Shown here piece by piece: positions 44,837 through 53,062 of a stretch of 64,000 bases of DNA; position 1 is the stretch's first letter, and each line of letters starts with the position of its first letter. Made by a program: the position numbers and the translations under genes. The notes below the pieces were generated by a model. It worked only from the letters and a program-made list of their open reading frames with translations, had not been told where the DNA came from and did no database searches. The stretch covers positions 186,001 through 250,000 of the forward strand of contig JADJVH010000001.1 in assembly GCA_016716665.1 (NCBI GenBank). Reading direction: 5' to 3'. Source of the DNA: Candidatus Opimibacter iunctus. GTDB taxonomy: Bacteria > Bacteroidota > Bacteroidia > Chitinophagales > Saprospiraceae.

Positions 44837-45526
44837 TCAAACGGACATGCTTTTAAATCCTTCCTGACCAATCGCCTTGAGGGTTTGGACTACTGCCTTT
44901 GGATCGTCAGCGCCCAGGACAGCATTGCCAGCTACAAGGACATTGGCGCCAGCTTGAAGAACTCGTTCAGCATTGTGAGGGCCTATACCTCCATCAACTT
45001 CGATAAACGGAAAGAGGTTTCGCTCCATGCACATCTGCCTGAGCTCGGTGATTTTTGGGATTGACTGGTAGATAAATTTTTGTCCGCCAAAACCCGGGTT
45101 AACAGACATGACCAGTATGAGGTCAACATCTGCCAGAATATCTGTAAGTAAAGACACCGGGGTATGTGGATTGATCGCAACACCTGCAAGTGCTCCTGTT
45201 TCCTTGATCTGATGGATGACACGATGCAGATGCCGGCAGGCTTCATAGTGTACGGTAATGACATGGGCGCCCAGTGCGCGAAACTTCTCCACATATCTTT
45301 CTGGCCCTTCGATCATGAGGTGGACATCCAGGGGTTTGGTCGCCCTGCGCTGGAGAGCTTCCATCACGGGAAACCCAAAGCTGATATTGGGGACAAACAT
45401 ACCGTCCATGACATCCACGTGAAACCAATCCGCCTGGCTGCTATTGATCAGATCTATGGTGGCGTTGAGGTTGCCGAAGTCTGCGGAGAGGATTGAGGGG
45501 GCGATGAGGTGGGGGAATTTCTTCAT
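44837..45526 (-). CDS. rpe: Ribulose-phosphate 3-epimerase
   Basis: A 229-aa TIM-barrel enzyme. Visible are LIAPSILSADFGNLNATIDL with the catalytic Asp region, WFHVDVMDGMFVPNISFG, VHLMIEGPERYVEKF, LILVMSVNPGFGGQKFI and FIEVDGGIGPHNAERVLQAG, GNAVLGADDP. These are the metal-binding His/Asp and phosphate-binding parts. The enzyme interconverts ribulose 5-phosphate and xylulose 5-phosphate in the pentose phosphate path, in the cytoplasm. I started at the ATG at 45526, after which the -7 element at 45555-45562 lies 28 nt upstream; the open frame before it crosses that promoter and a repeat array. It ends 14 bp before the receptor gene, so the two probably share an mRNA. Confidence 0.96.
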   Translation of the reverse strand: MKKFPHLIAPSILSADFGNLNATIDLINSSQADWFHVDVMDGMFVPNISFGFPVMEALQRRATKPLDVHLMIEGPERYVEKFRALGAHVITVHYEACRHLHRVIHQIKETGALAGVAINPHTPVSLLTDILADVDLILVMSVNPGFGGQKFIYQSIPKITELRQMCMERNLFPFIEVDGGIGPHNAERVLQAGANVLVAGNAVLGADDPKAVVQTLKAIGQEGFKSMSV

Positions 45527-45554
45527 TTTCAGTGATTTTACCGGGTAGGTGGTG

Positions 45555-45562
45555 CAAAAGTA
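45555..45562 (-). promoter_or_regulatory. -7 element of the rpe promoter
   Basis: The minus strand reads TACTTTTG (TAnnTTTG) 28 nt before the ATG at 45526. Confidence 0.6.
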
Positions 45563-45570
45563 AGAATAAG

Positions 45571-45602
45571 AAGGCAGGGAGCAAGGGGCAAGGAGCAAGG
45601 GG
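45571..45602. repeat. Short GGAGCAA/GGGGCAA array upstream of rpe
   Basis: GGCAGGGAGCAAGGGGCAAG and GGAGCAAGG units repeat here, the same family as 1002-1235 and 50159-50277. It lies just behind the rpe promoter on the upstream side. Confidence 0.8.
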
Positions 45603-45709
45603 TCATAAACCCCTAAATCCCCTAAAGGGGACCTTTTCGGGCTAGATATATAGACAATGACTTAACCGCTTTGACATGAGTGCATGGCGACAAAGACGGT
45701 AAATTCTGT

Positions 45710-45717
45710 TAAATTTG
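45710..45717 (+). promoter_or_regulatory. -7 element of the TMTC-like gene
   Basis: TAAATTTG fits TAnnTTTG and ends 14 nt before the ATG at 45732, giving a very short leader. Confidence 0.55.
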
Positions 45718-45731
45718 GGCGAATACGCATC

Positions 45732-47552
45732 ATGGCTGAAAAACGAAAAAAAACAACCGAGAAGGCTACGGTCAAAGCCAGAAAGCCTGCATTAGCAGGA
45801 GGAAAAGGGGCCTCAATATGGCCTGTCCTGGCACCTATCCTTGCCGTCACCTTCATCCTATTTATCCCTGCGTTAAAAAACGGGTTTACTAACTGGGATG
45901 ATGTGCTGTATGTGACCCAAAATCCATTGTTGAAATCGATCAACATGGAAGGGTTGAAGGCCATTTTTTCTACACCGGTGGTTTCCAATTATCATCCGCT
46001 TACGATCCTGAGCCTTGCATTAAATTATCAGGTGGCGGAGCTCAACCCCATGACCTATCATCTGACCAGTATCATCCTGCAAGTCATCAATACAGGGTTG
46101 GTATTCTGGTTTATCTGGCTGCTCTCATCCGGCAACAAATGGGTCAGTGCATTTGTAGCCCTGCTCTTTGGCATACATCCCATGCATGTCGAATCTGTGG
46201 CATGGATTTCAGAACGAAAAGATCTGTTGTACACCTTGTTTTATGTTGCCGCAATGATAGGCTATGTCAAATATGTGCAACTGAAACAAACCAAATATCT
46301 CGTATGGGTCACTGTATTAGGGGCCTTATCTCTGTTGTGTAAACCTGCTGCAATCGTCCTGCCATTGTCTCTGTTGGCGATAGACTACTATCTGCGACGT
46401 GAATGGAGCTGGACGTGGATCATGGAAAAAATTCCATTGTTCATCCTGTCCGGAATATTTGCATACGCTACACTGGCCATCCAGGCCAAACGGGCGGTGG
46501 CATCGGTGGATGTATATGGTATTGTGGATCGTATTTGCTTTGCAGGATATGGGTTGATCTTTTATCTCCAGAAACTCATTGTACCCTACCCACTGTCTGC
46601 CTTACATCCTTTTCCGAAAGAACTCACGGTCTATTACTATGCATCAACTGCCATAGCCCTAGCAGGTATAGTTTTTCTGTTACTCAAAGTGAGAAACCGC
46701 AATGTCCTTTTTGGATTTGGCTTTTACATCATCAACCTGGTGCTCGTGCTGCAACTCATCTCTATCGGGAATGCTGTCGTGGCAGAGCGTTATACCTATG
46801 TACCCTATATCGGTTTGTTTTTTATGATGGCCATGGAAGTTGCTGTAGCGCTTAAAAACAAATTGGCCTCTTATAAAACAGTCATCCTTTCGGTAGCCGG
46901 AATTTGGATTTTCATTCTTGCTATCCTTACCTGGACAAGGATACCGGTTTGGAATTCCAGTCAGGCACTTTGGGAAAATGTGCTCAGACAATACCCTGAC
47001 AGTCCACGAGCATGGACCAACAAAGGCCTTGATCTCTTTGACCAGAAAAAATGGCCCGAGGTGATAGCCGACCTCAGCAACGCGCTCAAAGCTGATCCAA
47101 ACTATGCGGATGCACTTGAATGGCGATGCAGAGCATATCTGGAAATCAAAGAAGCTGATAAAGCGCTACAGGATGCTACACAGTTTTACAAACTGTACCC
47201 GCAAAAAGAAGCTGCGCTATTTCTGATGGCCCGTGCACAGGATGGTACAGGACAATCTGAAACAGCCTTGACTACATACAATCAACTCATCGCAGCCTAT
47301 CCATCCAAACCTGAGTATATCAACAACAGGGGTGTCATCTATTTTAATAAACTCCAGCGATATCCTGAAGCTAAGGCGGATTTTGAAGAAGCCATTCGTC
47401 TCAATGCAACCAATGGATCCTATCATCTAAACCTCTCGAGATGCTATTACATGATGAATGACCTGACAGGGGCAAGAACGCATGCTGTCAAGGGAAAAGA
47501 ACTTGGCGCTGCGATAGATCCAAGCTACGCTAAGCTAATCGGAATCGAATAA
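45732..47552 (+). CDS. TMTC-like membrane glycosyltransferase with C-terminal TPR repeats
   Basis: A 606-aa protein. A basic N-terminus (AEKRKKTTEKATVKARKPAL) precedes about ten to eleven membrane segments (roughly 40-400). The first loop has KNGFTNWDDVLYVTQNPLLK; the acidic pair after FTNWDD is the usual catalytic spot of GT-C enzymes, and GIHPMHVESVAWISERKDLL is the conserved block of TMTC-type (O-mannosyltransferase) proteins. After 420 come several TPR repeats (ARAWTNKGLDLFDQKKWPEV, ADALEWRCRAYLEIKEADKA, YHLNLSRCYYMMNDL). Such proteins probably transfer a sugar from a lipid carrier to an exported protein. The nucleotidyltransferase 18 bp downstream may supply its sugar; that is inference. 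Confidence 0.85.
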   Translation: MAEKRKKTTEKATVKARKPALAGGKGASIWPVLAPILAVTFILFIPALKNGFTNWDDVLYVTQNPLLKSINMEGLKAIFSTPVVSNYHPLTILSLALNYQVAELNPMTYHLTSIILQVINTGLVFWFIWLLSSGNKWVSAFVALLFGIHPMHVESVAWISERKDLLYTLFYVAAMIGYVKYVQLKQTKYLVWVTVLGALSLLCKPAAIVLPLSLLAIDYYLRREWSWTWIMEKIPLFILSGIFAYATLAIQAKRAVASVDVYGIVDRICFAGYGLIFYLQKLIVPYPLSALHPFPKELTVYYYASTAIALAGIVFLLLKVRNRNVLFGFGFYIINLVLVLQLISIGNAVVAERYTYVPYIGLFFMMAMEVAVALKNKLASYKTVILSVAGIWIFILAILTWTRIPVWNSSQALWENVLRQYPDSPRAWTNKGLDLFDQKKWPEVIADLSNALKADPNYADALEWRCRAYLEIKEADKALQDATQFYKLYPQKEAALFLMARAQDGTGQSETALTTYNQLIAAYPSKPEYINNRGVIYFNKLQRYPEAKADFEEAIRLNATNGSYHLNLSRCYYMMNDLTGARTHAVKGKELGAAIDPSYAKLIGIE

Positions 47553-47570
47553 TCTTAAACAGAAACAAAC

Positions 47571-48497
47571 ATGAGTAAACACGGAAGAGTATCCCTGGTG
47601 GTTTTAGCCGCCGGTATGGGAAGCAGATATGGTGGGTTGAAACAAATGGATTCCTTCGGACCCAATGGTGAAACGATCATCGACTACAGCCTGTTTGACG
47701 CACATCGTGCAGGATTCAATCATGTCGTCTTCATCATCAGGGAATACTTTGCAGATAAATTCAAAGAGGCCTTTGATCCAAAACTCAAAGGGCTCATGGA
47801 CGTGGATTATGTCTACCAGGAGTTAGAGAATATACCGCATGCCTACTACCCTTTTCCAGTCGAACGCGATCGTCCATGGGGTACCGCACATGCTGTATGG
47901 GTAGCGCATAGCGCTGTCAAGGGACCTTTCGGGGTCATCAATGCGGATGACTACTACGGTCCTGAATCCTATAAGACACTTTATGACTTCCTCGTCTCTA
48001 AGGGTGAAAAAGAAGAATATGGCGTGGTAGGATATCGCCTCAGCAATACGCTGTCTGAACATGGCACAGTCAACAGGGGCGTATGCCAGGGAGATGAAAA
48101 CGGATACCTGGTCAACATAGAAGAATGCAAGCAAATCGGTCGAGGTGATGATGGTGTGATTTCATTTCCGGGTGATGATGGGTCCAACAGGGTCCTTGCA
48201 GAAGACACTCCTGTCTCTATGAACATGTGGGGCTTTTTCCCTTCCTATTTCAGGTATTTCGAAGAGCAGTTTGACGACTTCCTGAAAGATTATGGGCAGG
48301 AATTGAAATCAGAATATTACATCCCTACCCTGGTCGATTATCTCATCAAGACAGATAAACGGCAGACGAAAATATTGCATTGTGATGCGGAGTGGTTTGG
48401 GGTGACGTACCGGGAGGATAAGGAGTTTGTGAGTGCAAGACTAAACGCCCTTCTATCAGAAGGGATTTATCCTTATCATTTGTGGGAGAAAAAATAA
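47571..48497 (+). CDS. Nucleotidyltransferase family protein (sugar-1-phosphate uridylyltransferase-like)
   Basis: A 308-aa Rossmann-type nucleotidyltransferase. The start VSLVVLAAGMGSRYGGLKQM is the NTP-binding loop (LAAGxGSRxGGxKQ); VINADDYYGPESYKTLYDFL gives the Asp metal ligands, and GVVGYRLSNTLSEHGTVNRG, with NMWGFFPSYFRYF, is the sugar-binding side. The enzyme is likely to make an NDP-sugar from NTP and sugar-1-phosphate in the cytoplasm. The identity of sugar and base is not settled by sequence alone. It is 18 bp from the TMTC-like gene and in the same direction, so a joint role in glycosylation is plausible. The end is normal and is followed by a repeat array. Confidence 0.82.
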   Translation: MSKHGRVSLVVLAAGMGSRYGGLKQMDSFGPNGETIIDYSLFDAHRAGFNHVVFIIREYFADKFKEAFDPKLKGLMDVDYVYQELENIPHAYYPFPVERDRPWGTAHAVWVAHSAVKGPFGVINADDYYGPESYKTLYDFLVSKGEKEEYGVVGYRLSNTLSEHGTVNRGVCQGDENGYLVNIEECKQIGRGDDGVISFPGDDGSNRVLAEDTPVSMNMWGFFPSYFRYFEEQFDDFLKDYGQELKSEYYIPTLVDYLIKTDKRQTKILHCDAEWFGVTYREDKEFVSARLNALLSEGIYPYHLWEKK

Positions 48498-48545
48498 GCA
48501 GAGGGCAGAGGGCATAGAGCAGAGAGCAGCATAGGGCATAGGGCC
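48498..48545. repeat. GGGCATA/GGCAGAG short tandem array
   Basis: Units GGGCAGAG, GGGCATA, GAGCAGA repeat directly after the nucleotidyltransferase stop. Further on CCCCTCTCTT (48587-48596) and AAGAGAGGGG (48632-48641) form a 10-bp stem, in the gap before the hydrolase gene. Confidence 0.75.
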
Positions 48546-48667
48546 GTGTGAGGTGTGTGGTGGATCTTTGTAGAACTCACCCCCTACCCCTCTCTTAAGG
48601 AATGACTGAACATACGAAGAAGATTATGCTGAAGAGAGGGGAGTTGTGTATCTAAAAATAAATTCAA

Positions 48668-50080
48668 ATGAGAATAATTGCAATAGTATTATGGTCATGC
48701 CTTGTGACACTTCCAGTGTTTGGTCAAGACATCACAGGGTCATGGAATGGCTTGTTGAAAGTGCAGGGGATGCAACTCAGGCTGGTGTTTAATATCAGTA
48801 AGACCGACACCGGGTTGAGTGCGACGATGGATAGTCCGGACCAGGGGGCGAAGGGCATTCCTGCCACCAGCGTAAGCTTTGAAAACGCAACACTCAAAGT
48901 TGGAATAGCGAGTGCGAAAATCGAATATGAAGGTGTGCTGGGCCAGGACAATATCATAGTTGGAAATTTTATGCAGGCCGGGCAGTCCTTTCCTTTAAAT
49001 CTCAGTAAAGAAATTGTAGAGAAAGAAACCATTAGCCGGCCACAGGAGCCTGTCAAGCCATATCCATACTACGAAGAGGACATCACGTTTATGAATGAAA
49101 AGGCAGGCAACACTCTGGCAGGCACATTGACTTTGCCTAAAAAAGATGGAGTATATCCTGCTGTGATCCTGATCACAGGAAGTGGGCCGCAAAACAGGGA
49201 TGAAGAGTTACTGGGCCATAAGCCTTTCCTTGTTTTGTCCGATTATCTTACCAGAAATGGGATAGCTGTGCTCCGTTTTGATGACAGAGGGATCGGTGCA
49301 TCTGCAGGAGATTTCAAAACAGCTACTTCTGCAGATTTCGCCACGGACGTTGAAGCAGGCGTGGCATACCTACTAACAAGAAAGGAAATAGATAAAAAGA
49401 AGATTGGCCTGATCGGCCATAGCGAAGGGGGTATCATCGCACCAATGGTTGCTGCCAGAACTAAAGCTGTTTCCTTTATCGTATTGATGGCTGGTACCGG
49501 AATTTCCGGAGACCAGTTACTCCTGTTACAATCGACCCTGATTGGCAGAGCAGCCGGAGTAAGTGAAGAAGATCTTTTGAAAACGCAGACCATCAACAAG
49601 GGTGCTTATGACCTGGTCCTCAAATCAAAAAGTACCGAAGAACTCAACAAGGAATTGACCGCCTACATGACCGCTTATATCGAGCAAGTACTGAAGGATG
49701 ACCCGGCCCAATCCTTGCCTGAAGGAACCACAATTGAGGAAGTTGTCAAGGTCCAGGTAGATGGCCTGATCTCTCCATGGATGCAATATTTTATCAAATA
49801 CAACCCTGCGCTTATCCTTGAAAAAGTAAAATGTCCAGTATTGGCCATCAATGGTGAGAAGGATCTGCAGGTGCCTCCTGGGATAAATCTGGAAGCCATA
49901 AAAACTGCATTGACAAAAGGCGGGAATAAGAAGGTGACTACCGTTGAATTGCCTGGCCTTAATCATTTGTTTCAGGAATGCATGACAGGCTCGCCGGATG
50001 AATATGCTACTATCGAGCAGACGATTTCGCCGGTGGCACTGACGACGATGTTGGAGTGGATGCAGATGCTTTGGAGGTAG
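48668..50080 (+). CDS. Secreted alpha/beta hydrolase
   Basis: A 470-aa exported protein. Signal peptide MRIIAIVLWSCLVTLPVFGQ, then an N-terminal DUF3887-like or beta-rich region (20-120: DITGSWNGLLKVQGMQLRLV), then an alpha/beta-hydrolase fold: YPAVILITGSGPQNRDEELL (oxyanion region), the nucleophile elbow GHSEGG around 250, GEKDLQVPPGINLEAI for the Asp region and LPGLNHLFQEC with the His. It belongs to the group of secreted esterase/peptidase-like hydrolases common in Bacteroidota; substrate unknown. No sorting domain or lipobox, so probably periplasmic. It is a single gene with repeat arrays on both sides. Confidence 0.87.
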   Translation: MRIIAIVLWSCLVTLPVFGQDITGSWNGLLKVQGMQLRLVFNISKTDTGLSATMDSPDQGAKGIPATSVSFENATLKVGIASAKIEYEGVLGQDNIIVGNFMQAGQSFPLNLSKEIVEKETISRPQEPVKPYPYYEEDITFMNEKAGNTLAGTLTLPKKDGVYPAVILITGSGPQNRDEELLGHKPFLVLSDYLTRNGIAVLRFDDRGIGASAGDFKTATSADFATDVEAGVAYLLTRKEIDKKKIGLIGHSEGGIIAPMVAARTKAVSFIVLMAGTGISGDQLLLLQSTLIGRAAGVSEEDLLKTQTINKGAYDLVLKSKSTEELNKELTAYMTAYIEQVLKDDPAQSLPEGTTIEEVVKVQVDGLISPWMQYFIKYNPALILEKVKCPVLAINGEKDLQVPPGINLEAIKTALTKGGNKKVTTVELPGLNHLFQECMTGSPDEYATIEQTISPVALTTMLEWMQMLWR

Positions 50081-50325
50081 GGCAAGGAGCAAGGAGAAAG
50101 GAGCAAGTCGAAGCGCAGCGGAGATCCCGCCAAATGCGAGGCATTTGTAGCGGGAGGAGCAAAGGAGCAAGGGAGCAAGGGAGCAAGGGAGCAAGGGAGT
50201 AAGGGAGTAAGGGAGCAAAGGAGCAAAGGAGCAAGGGAGCAAAGGAGCAAGGGAGCAAGGGAGCAAAGGAGCAAGAGGCAGTGGGCAGTCAGCAGTCAGC
50301 AGTCTACAATCAACAGTCAGTAGTG
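50081..50325. repeat. Long GGAGCAA array with embedded hairpin element and CAGTCAG units
   Basis: From about 50081 the units are GGAGCAAG/GGAGAAAG; at 50107-50156 sits the structured element with AGCGGAGATCCC (50117-50128) and a hairpin whose arms are CCCGC CAAATGC and GCATTTG TA GCGGG. After it about fourteen GGGAGCAA/AGGAGCAA/GGGAGTAA units follow (50159-50277), then GGCAGTCAGCAGTCAGCAG and related heptamers (50283-50325). It runs from directly after the hydrolase stop nearly to the next gene. Confidence 0.88.
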
Positions 50326-50350
50326 GATGTAAATAATATTTTTTGACGCT

Positions 50351-51163
50351 ATGGCAAATCAAATCAATATCACTGTAATTCTTTTACTGCTGGCGGTGTC
50401 ATCGCAATGCCAGGAACTGGTCGCCACAGAAGAAGGGGGGCGCTATGGTTTCTTTGTGAAGAAAAAGATGGTGCTGGATTTTCAGTATGATACAATCGAC
50501 CAGCAATTTAATGGGAACTATGCGGTCAGAAAGGATGGGAAGTGGGGATTGGTTTCTACTGACGGAACAGAAAGTATTCCATGCAAATATGATTTTCTAT
50601 ATGCTGCGACCTCCAGGCTTTATATGGCATCCCATGAAGGGTTGATGGGTGTGGTGGATAGCAAAGGAAGTGTGGTGCTTGATTTTCTTTATGATAAAAT
50701 AGATCATGTAGAGGAAGATACACAGGCGCTGGTCAGGTACCAGGGCAAGTGGTGTATCTACGACCATGGAACGTTTGACCATGATCCAGAACATTTCATC
50801 TTCAATACACCGGAAATTAAACCGATGTTTCCCGGATGCCAACAATTCACCGCACCTGATGCTGAGAAGAAAGATTGTGCTGAAACAAAAATGCGCCAAT
50901 CCATTTATCAAAATATAAAGTACCCTGCTAAGGCCCGTGAAAATGGGATACAAGGGCAGGTGCTCGTCAGATTTGTAGTAACAAGGCAAGGTGAAGTCGA
51001 AAATCCTGTCATCGTTAGTGGTATAGGCGGCGGATGCGATGAGGAAGTATTGCGTGTGGTCAATGAGATGCCCAATTGGATACCAGCTACACAGGACGGA
51101 ATAAACGTAGCTGCAAAGTATACAATGCCTGTCAAATTTATGTTAGGGAATATTAGGGGATGA
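50351..51163 (+). CDS. WG-repeat protein with TonB-like C-terminal domain
   Basis: A 270-aa protein with a signal peptide (MANQINITVILLLLAVSSQC; a Cys at its end may also be a lipobox-like site). Residues 25-130 contain WG-type beta-propeller repeats (GRYGFFVKKKMVLDFQYDTI, RKDGKWGLVSTDGTESIP, GLMGVVDSKGSVVLDFLYD). The C-terminal part (about 170-265) is a TonB_C-like domain: MRQSIYQNIKYPAKARENGI, GQVLVRFVVTRQGEVENPVI and VNEMPNWIPATQDG. In Bacteroidota this combination is frequent in envelope proteins of unknown role; TonB-like ends bind periplasmic partners. It is a single gene, with a REP-like hairpin region after it. Confidence 0.85.
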   Translation: MANQINITVILLLLAVSSQCQELVATEEGGRYGFFVKKKMVLDFQYDTIDQQFNGNYAVRKDGKWGLVSTDGTESIPCKYDFLYAATSRLYMASHEGLMGVVDSKGSVVLDFLYDKIDHVEEDTQALVRYQGKWCIYDHGTFDHDPEHFIFNTPEIKPMFPGCQQFTAPDAEKKDCAETKMRQSIYQNIKYPAKARENGIQGQVLVRFVVTRQGEVENPVIVSGIGGGCDEEVLRVVNEMPNWIPATQDGINVAAKYTMPVKFMLGNIRG

Positions 51164-51182
51164 GGGATCAGAGAGAATAAAT

Positions 51183-51260
51183 GGCAGTTGCAAACTGCCT
51201 CCCAATGATACGGAAGTGGAACATGCTGTTGATATTGATTTGAAGTTGCAAACTTCAAAT
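51183..51260. repeat. Two REP-like hairpins with a shared GCA loop
   Basis: GGCAGTT-GCA-AACTGCC at 51183-51199 and ATTTGAAGTT-GCA-AACTTCAAAT at 51238-51260 are both perfect stems with the same loop GCA and the same inner AGTTGCAAACT. The matched inner core in two different stems suggests a dispersed palindromic family. Confidence 0.7.
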
Positions 51261-51335
51261 AGCGATTCGAATAAATTGATTTAAAAGTGTAATCTTAAAA
51301 TAGCAGTTCGATCGTATTGATTCAGAAACTTTTCA

Positions 51336-51377
51336 ATTTTCACTCTTCACTCTTCACTTTTCATTTTTCACTTAACT
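51336..51377. repeat. CTTCACT/TTTTCAC heptamer array at the end of the bifunctional nuclease gene
   Basis: Units CTCTTCA, CTTTTCA and TTTTTCA repeat with period 7. The stop codon of the minus-strand gene (51372-51374) lies at the edge of the array, as also seen at 20528. Confidence 0.75.
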
Positions 51378-51971
51378 GCTTTCTTCTTCTTTCCGCTTGT
51401 TGATCTCATCGCGGATCTTGGCAGCTTTCTCGTAATCTTCTTCGCCGATGACTTTGTCGAGCATGGCGGTGAGATCATCGAGGGTATACTCTGTATATCC
51501 GCGGCGGCGGCGTTTGGGTTTTGTTTCTTCCTTTACTTCATCGGACTCGCCGGGCTGGGGGGCTTCAATGCGAACACCCGCGGCGTCGAGGATAAAGTCA
51601 TAGGTAAAAATCGGGCAACCGTATCTCACCGCCATAGCGATGGCATCGGAAGTCCTTGAATCGATTTCGAATTCGCGGCCGTGTTGCATACATACGATGC
51701 GGGCATGGAAGACCCCTTCGACAAGATTGTTGATGAGGATTTCGGTCACTTCGATTTCAAACGTATCGAGGGTATTCTTGAGCAGGTCATGGGTCAGCGG
51801 CCTTGATGGGACCATACCCTCCATGGCGACAGCAATAGCCTGCGCTTCAAAACCACCAATGACGATAGGCAATCTCCTGTTTCCGTCGACTTCACCCATC
51901 ACGACAGCGTAATTGCTGGACTGGGTGACGCTGTGCGTCAGGGTTACTATATAGAGTTCAATCTTTTCCAC
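51372..51971 (-). CDS. Bifunctional nuclease family (DUF151) protein with UVR-type C-terminal motif
   Basis: A 199-aa protein. The N-terminal 135 residues match the bifunctional nuclease (BFN/DUF151) family: HSVTQSSNYAVVMGEVDGNR, LPIVIGGFEAQAIAVAMEG, RPLTHDLLKNTLDTF and IDSRTSDAIAMAVRYGCPIF. A charged linker (KPKRRRRGYTEYTLDDLTAM) leads to a C-terminal UVR-like helix pair (EEDYEKAAKIRDEINKRKEE), the part of UvrB/UvrC that contacts UvrC/UvrB. The family has reported nuclease activity in plants, but bacterial function is not established. Cytoplasmic. The UVR-like tail suggests contact with repair or Clp-type partners; that is inference. Usual length for Bacteroidota members. Confidence 0.9.
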   Translation of the reverse strand: MEKIELYIVTLTHSVTQSSNYAVVMGEVDGNRRLPIVIGGFEAQAIAVAMEGMVPSRPLTHDLLKNTLDTFEIEVTEILINNLVEGVFHARIVCMQHGREFEIDSRTSDAIAMAVRYGCPIFTYDFILDAAGVRIEAPQPGESDEVKEETKPKRRRRGYTEYTLDDLTAMLDKVIGEEDYEKAAKIRDEINKRKEEESS

Positions 51972-52063
51972 TTAATCCTCCTGTGTTGTCGAAATATATG
52001 TAAAAATGCCGATTTCCCTTCGGGCGTTCCCTTCCGGACCGCTTTAGGCTTCTGTTAACCTGG

Positions 52064-53029
52064 CTAGTGATGAGCTGACTTAAACTTCTTCAAAGATTCT
52101 GTCAGTTTTGGCACTACTTCAAACAGATCCCCCACTACCCCATAATCAGCCGCTTTGAAAAACGGTGCTTCAGGGTCCTTGTTGATCACTACGATGACCT
52201 TAGAACTGTTGACACCAGCTAAATGTTGAATCGCACCTGAAATACCTATGGCAATATAAAGATTTGGCCTGATCGCAATCCCTGTCTGGCCTACATGTTC
52301 GTGGTGAGGCCTCCAGCCACTATCCGCTACGGGTCTGGAGCATGCGGTGGTAGCGCCAAGGACGCCTGCGAGGTCTTCAACGATCCCCCAGTTGGAAGGA
52401 TCCTTCATACCCCTGCCTGCAGAAACCACGATTTCAGCTTCAGGAAGAGGCACGATGCCTACTGACCGTTTCACTTCGATCACCTTGGTCTTTGATACAG
52501 GCACTGTTACTGATAATGGAGTCACCGCAACTTCGCTTCCTTCCTGTTGAGGCTTGATAGAATTGCCCGCGACTGATAATACCGCTATGGCACTGTCTAT
52601 CCGGCAGGTGGCAAAGGCTTTTCCGGAAAACAGGGCACGTTCTACATATAACTTACCGTCCTTCACTTCAGGGAGCTTGTTGACCCCTGTGATTACTCCT
52701 GCTTTCAGCAATACAGCAACCATCCCGGTGAGACTTTTTCCATTTGAACTATCGGGTAATAAAAGGACAGTTGCACCTTTGTCGGTGGCTACGCTGGCAA
52801 TCACCTTTGCGAAGGTCTGGCTATCAAAAGAAGCAAGTCCGGGATCACTCACCTGGAAGACTTCCTTTGCGCCATAAGCGCCCAATCTGCCTCCATCGGT
52901 TGAATCTCCAAGGATCAGTGCTGCACAGGATGTTCCCTGCGCTGCGGCCATCTTAGCTCCAAAATAAACGGATTCCAAGGCTGATTTCTTGACCTTGCCA
53001 TCCTGTGTTTCTGCATACACCAATATCAT
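52064..53029 (-). CDS. etfA: Electron transfer flavoprotein alpha subunit
   Basis: A 321-aa protein. The N-terminal domain (MILVYAETQDGKVKKSALES, FDSQTFAKVIASVATDKGAT) is the alpha/beta part; the C-terminal FAD domain has VVSAGRGMKDPSNWGIVEDL, ACSRPVADSGWRPHHEHVGQ, the motif TGIAIRPNLYIAIGISGAIQ and HLAGVNSSKVIVVINKDPEA. ETF passes electrons from acyl-CoA and other dehydrogenases to the quinone pool through ETF-quinone oxidoreductase. It follows etfB by 33 bp on the same strand, as usual; no dehydrogenase or quinone oxidoreductase gene lies beside it here. Confidence 0.97.
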   Translation of the reverse strand: MILVYAETQDGKVKKSALESVYFGAKMAAAQGTSCAALILGDSTDGGRLGAYGAKEVFQVSDPGLASFDSQTFAKVIASVATDKGATVLLLPDSSNGKSLTGMVAVLLKAGVITGVNKLPEVKDGKLYVERALFSGKAFATCRIDSAIAVLSVAGNSIKPQQEGSEVAVTPLSVTVPVSKTKVIEVKRSVGIVPLPEAEIVVSAGRGMKDPSNWGIVEDLAGVLGATTACSRPVADSGWRPHHEHVGQTGIAIRPNLYIAIGISGAIQHLAGVNSSKVIVVINKDPEAPFFKAADYGVVGDLFEVVPKLTESLKKFKSAHH

Positions 53030-53062
53030 ATAGACCTGATTTCAGTTCGTTAGCTAATTACA

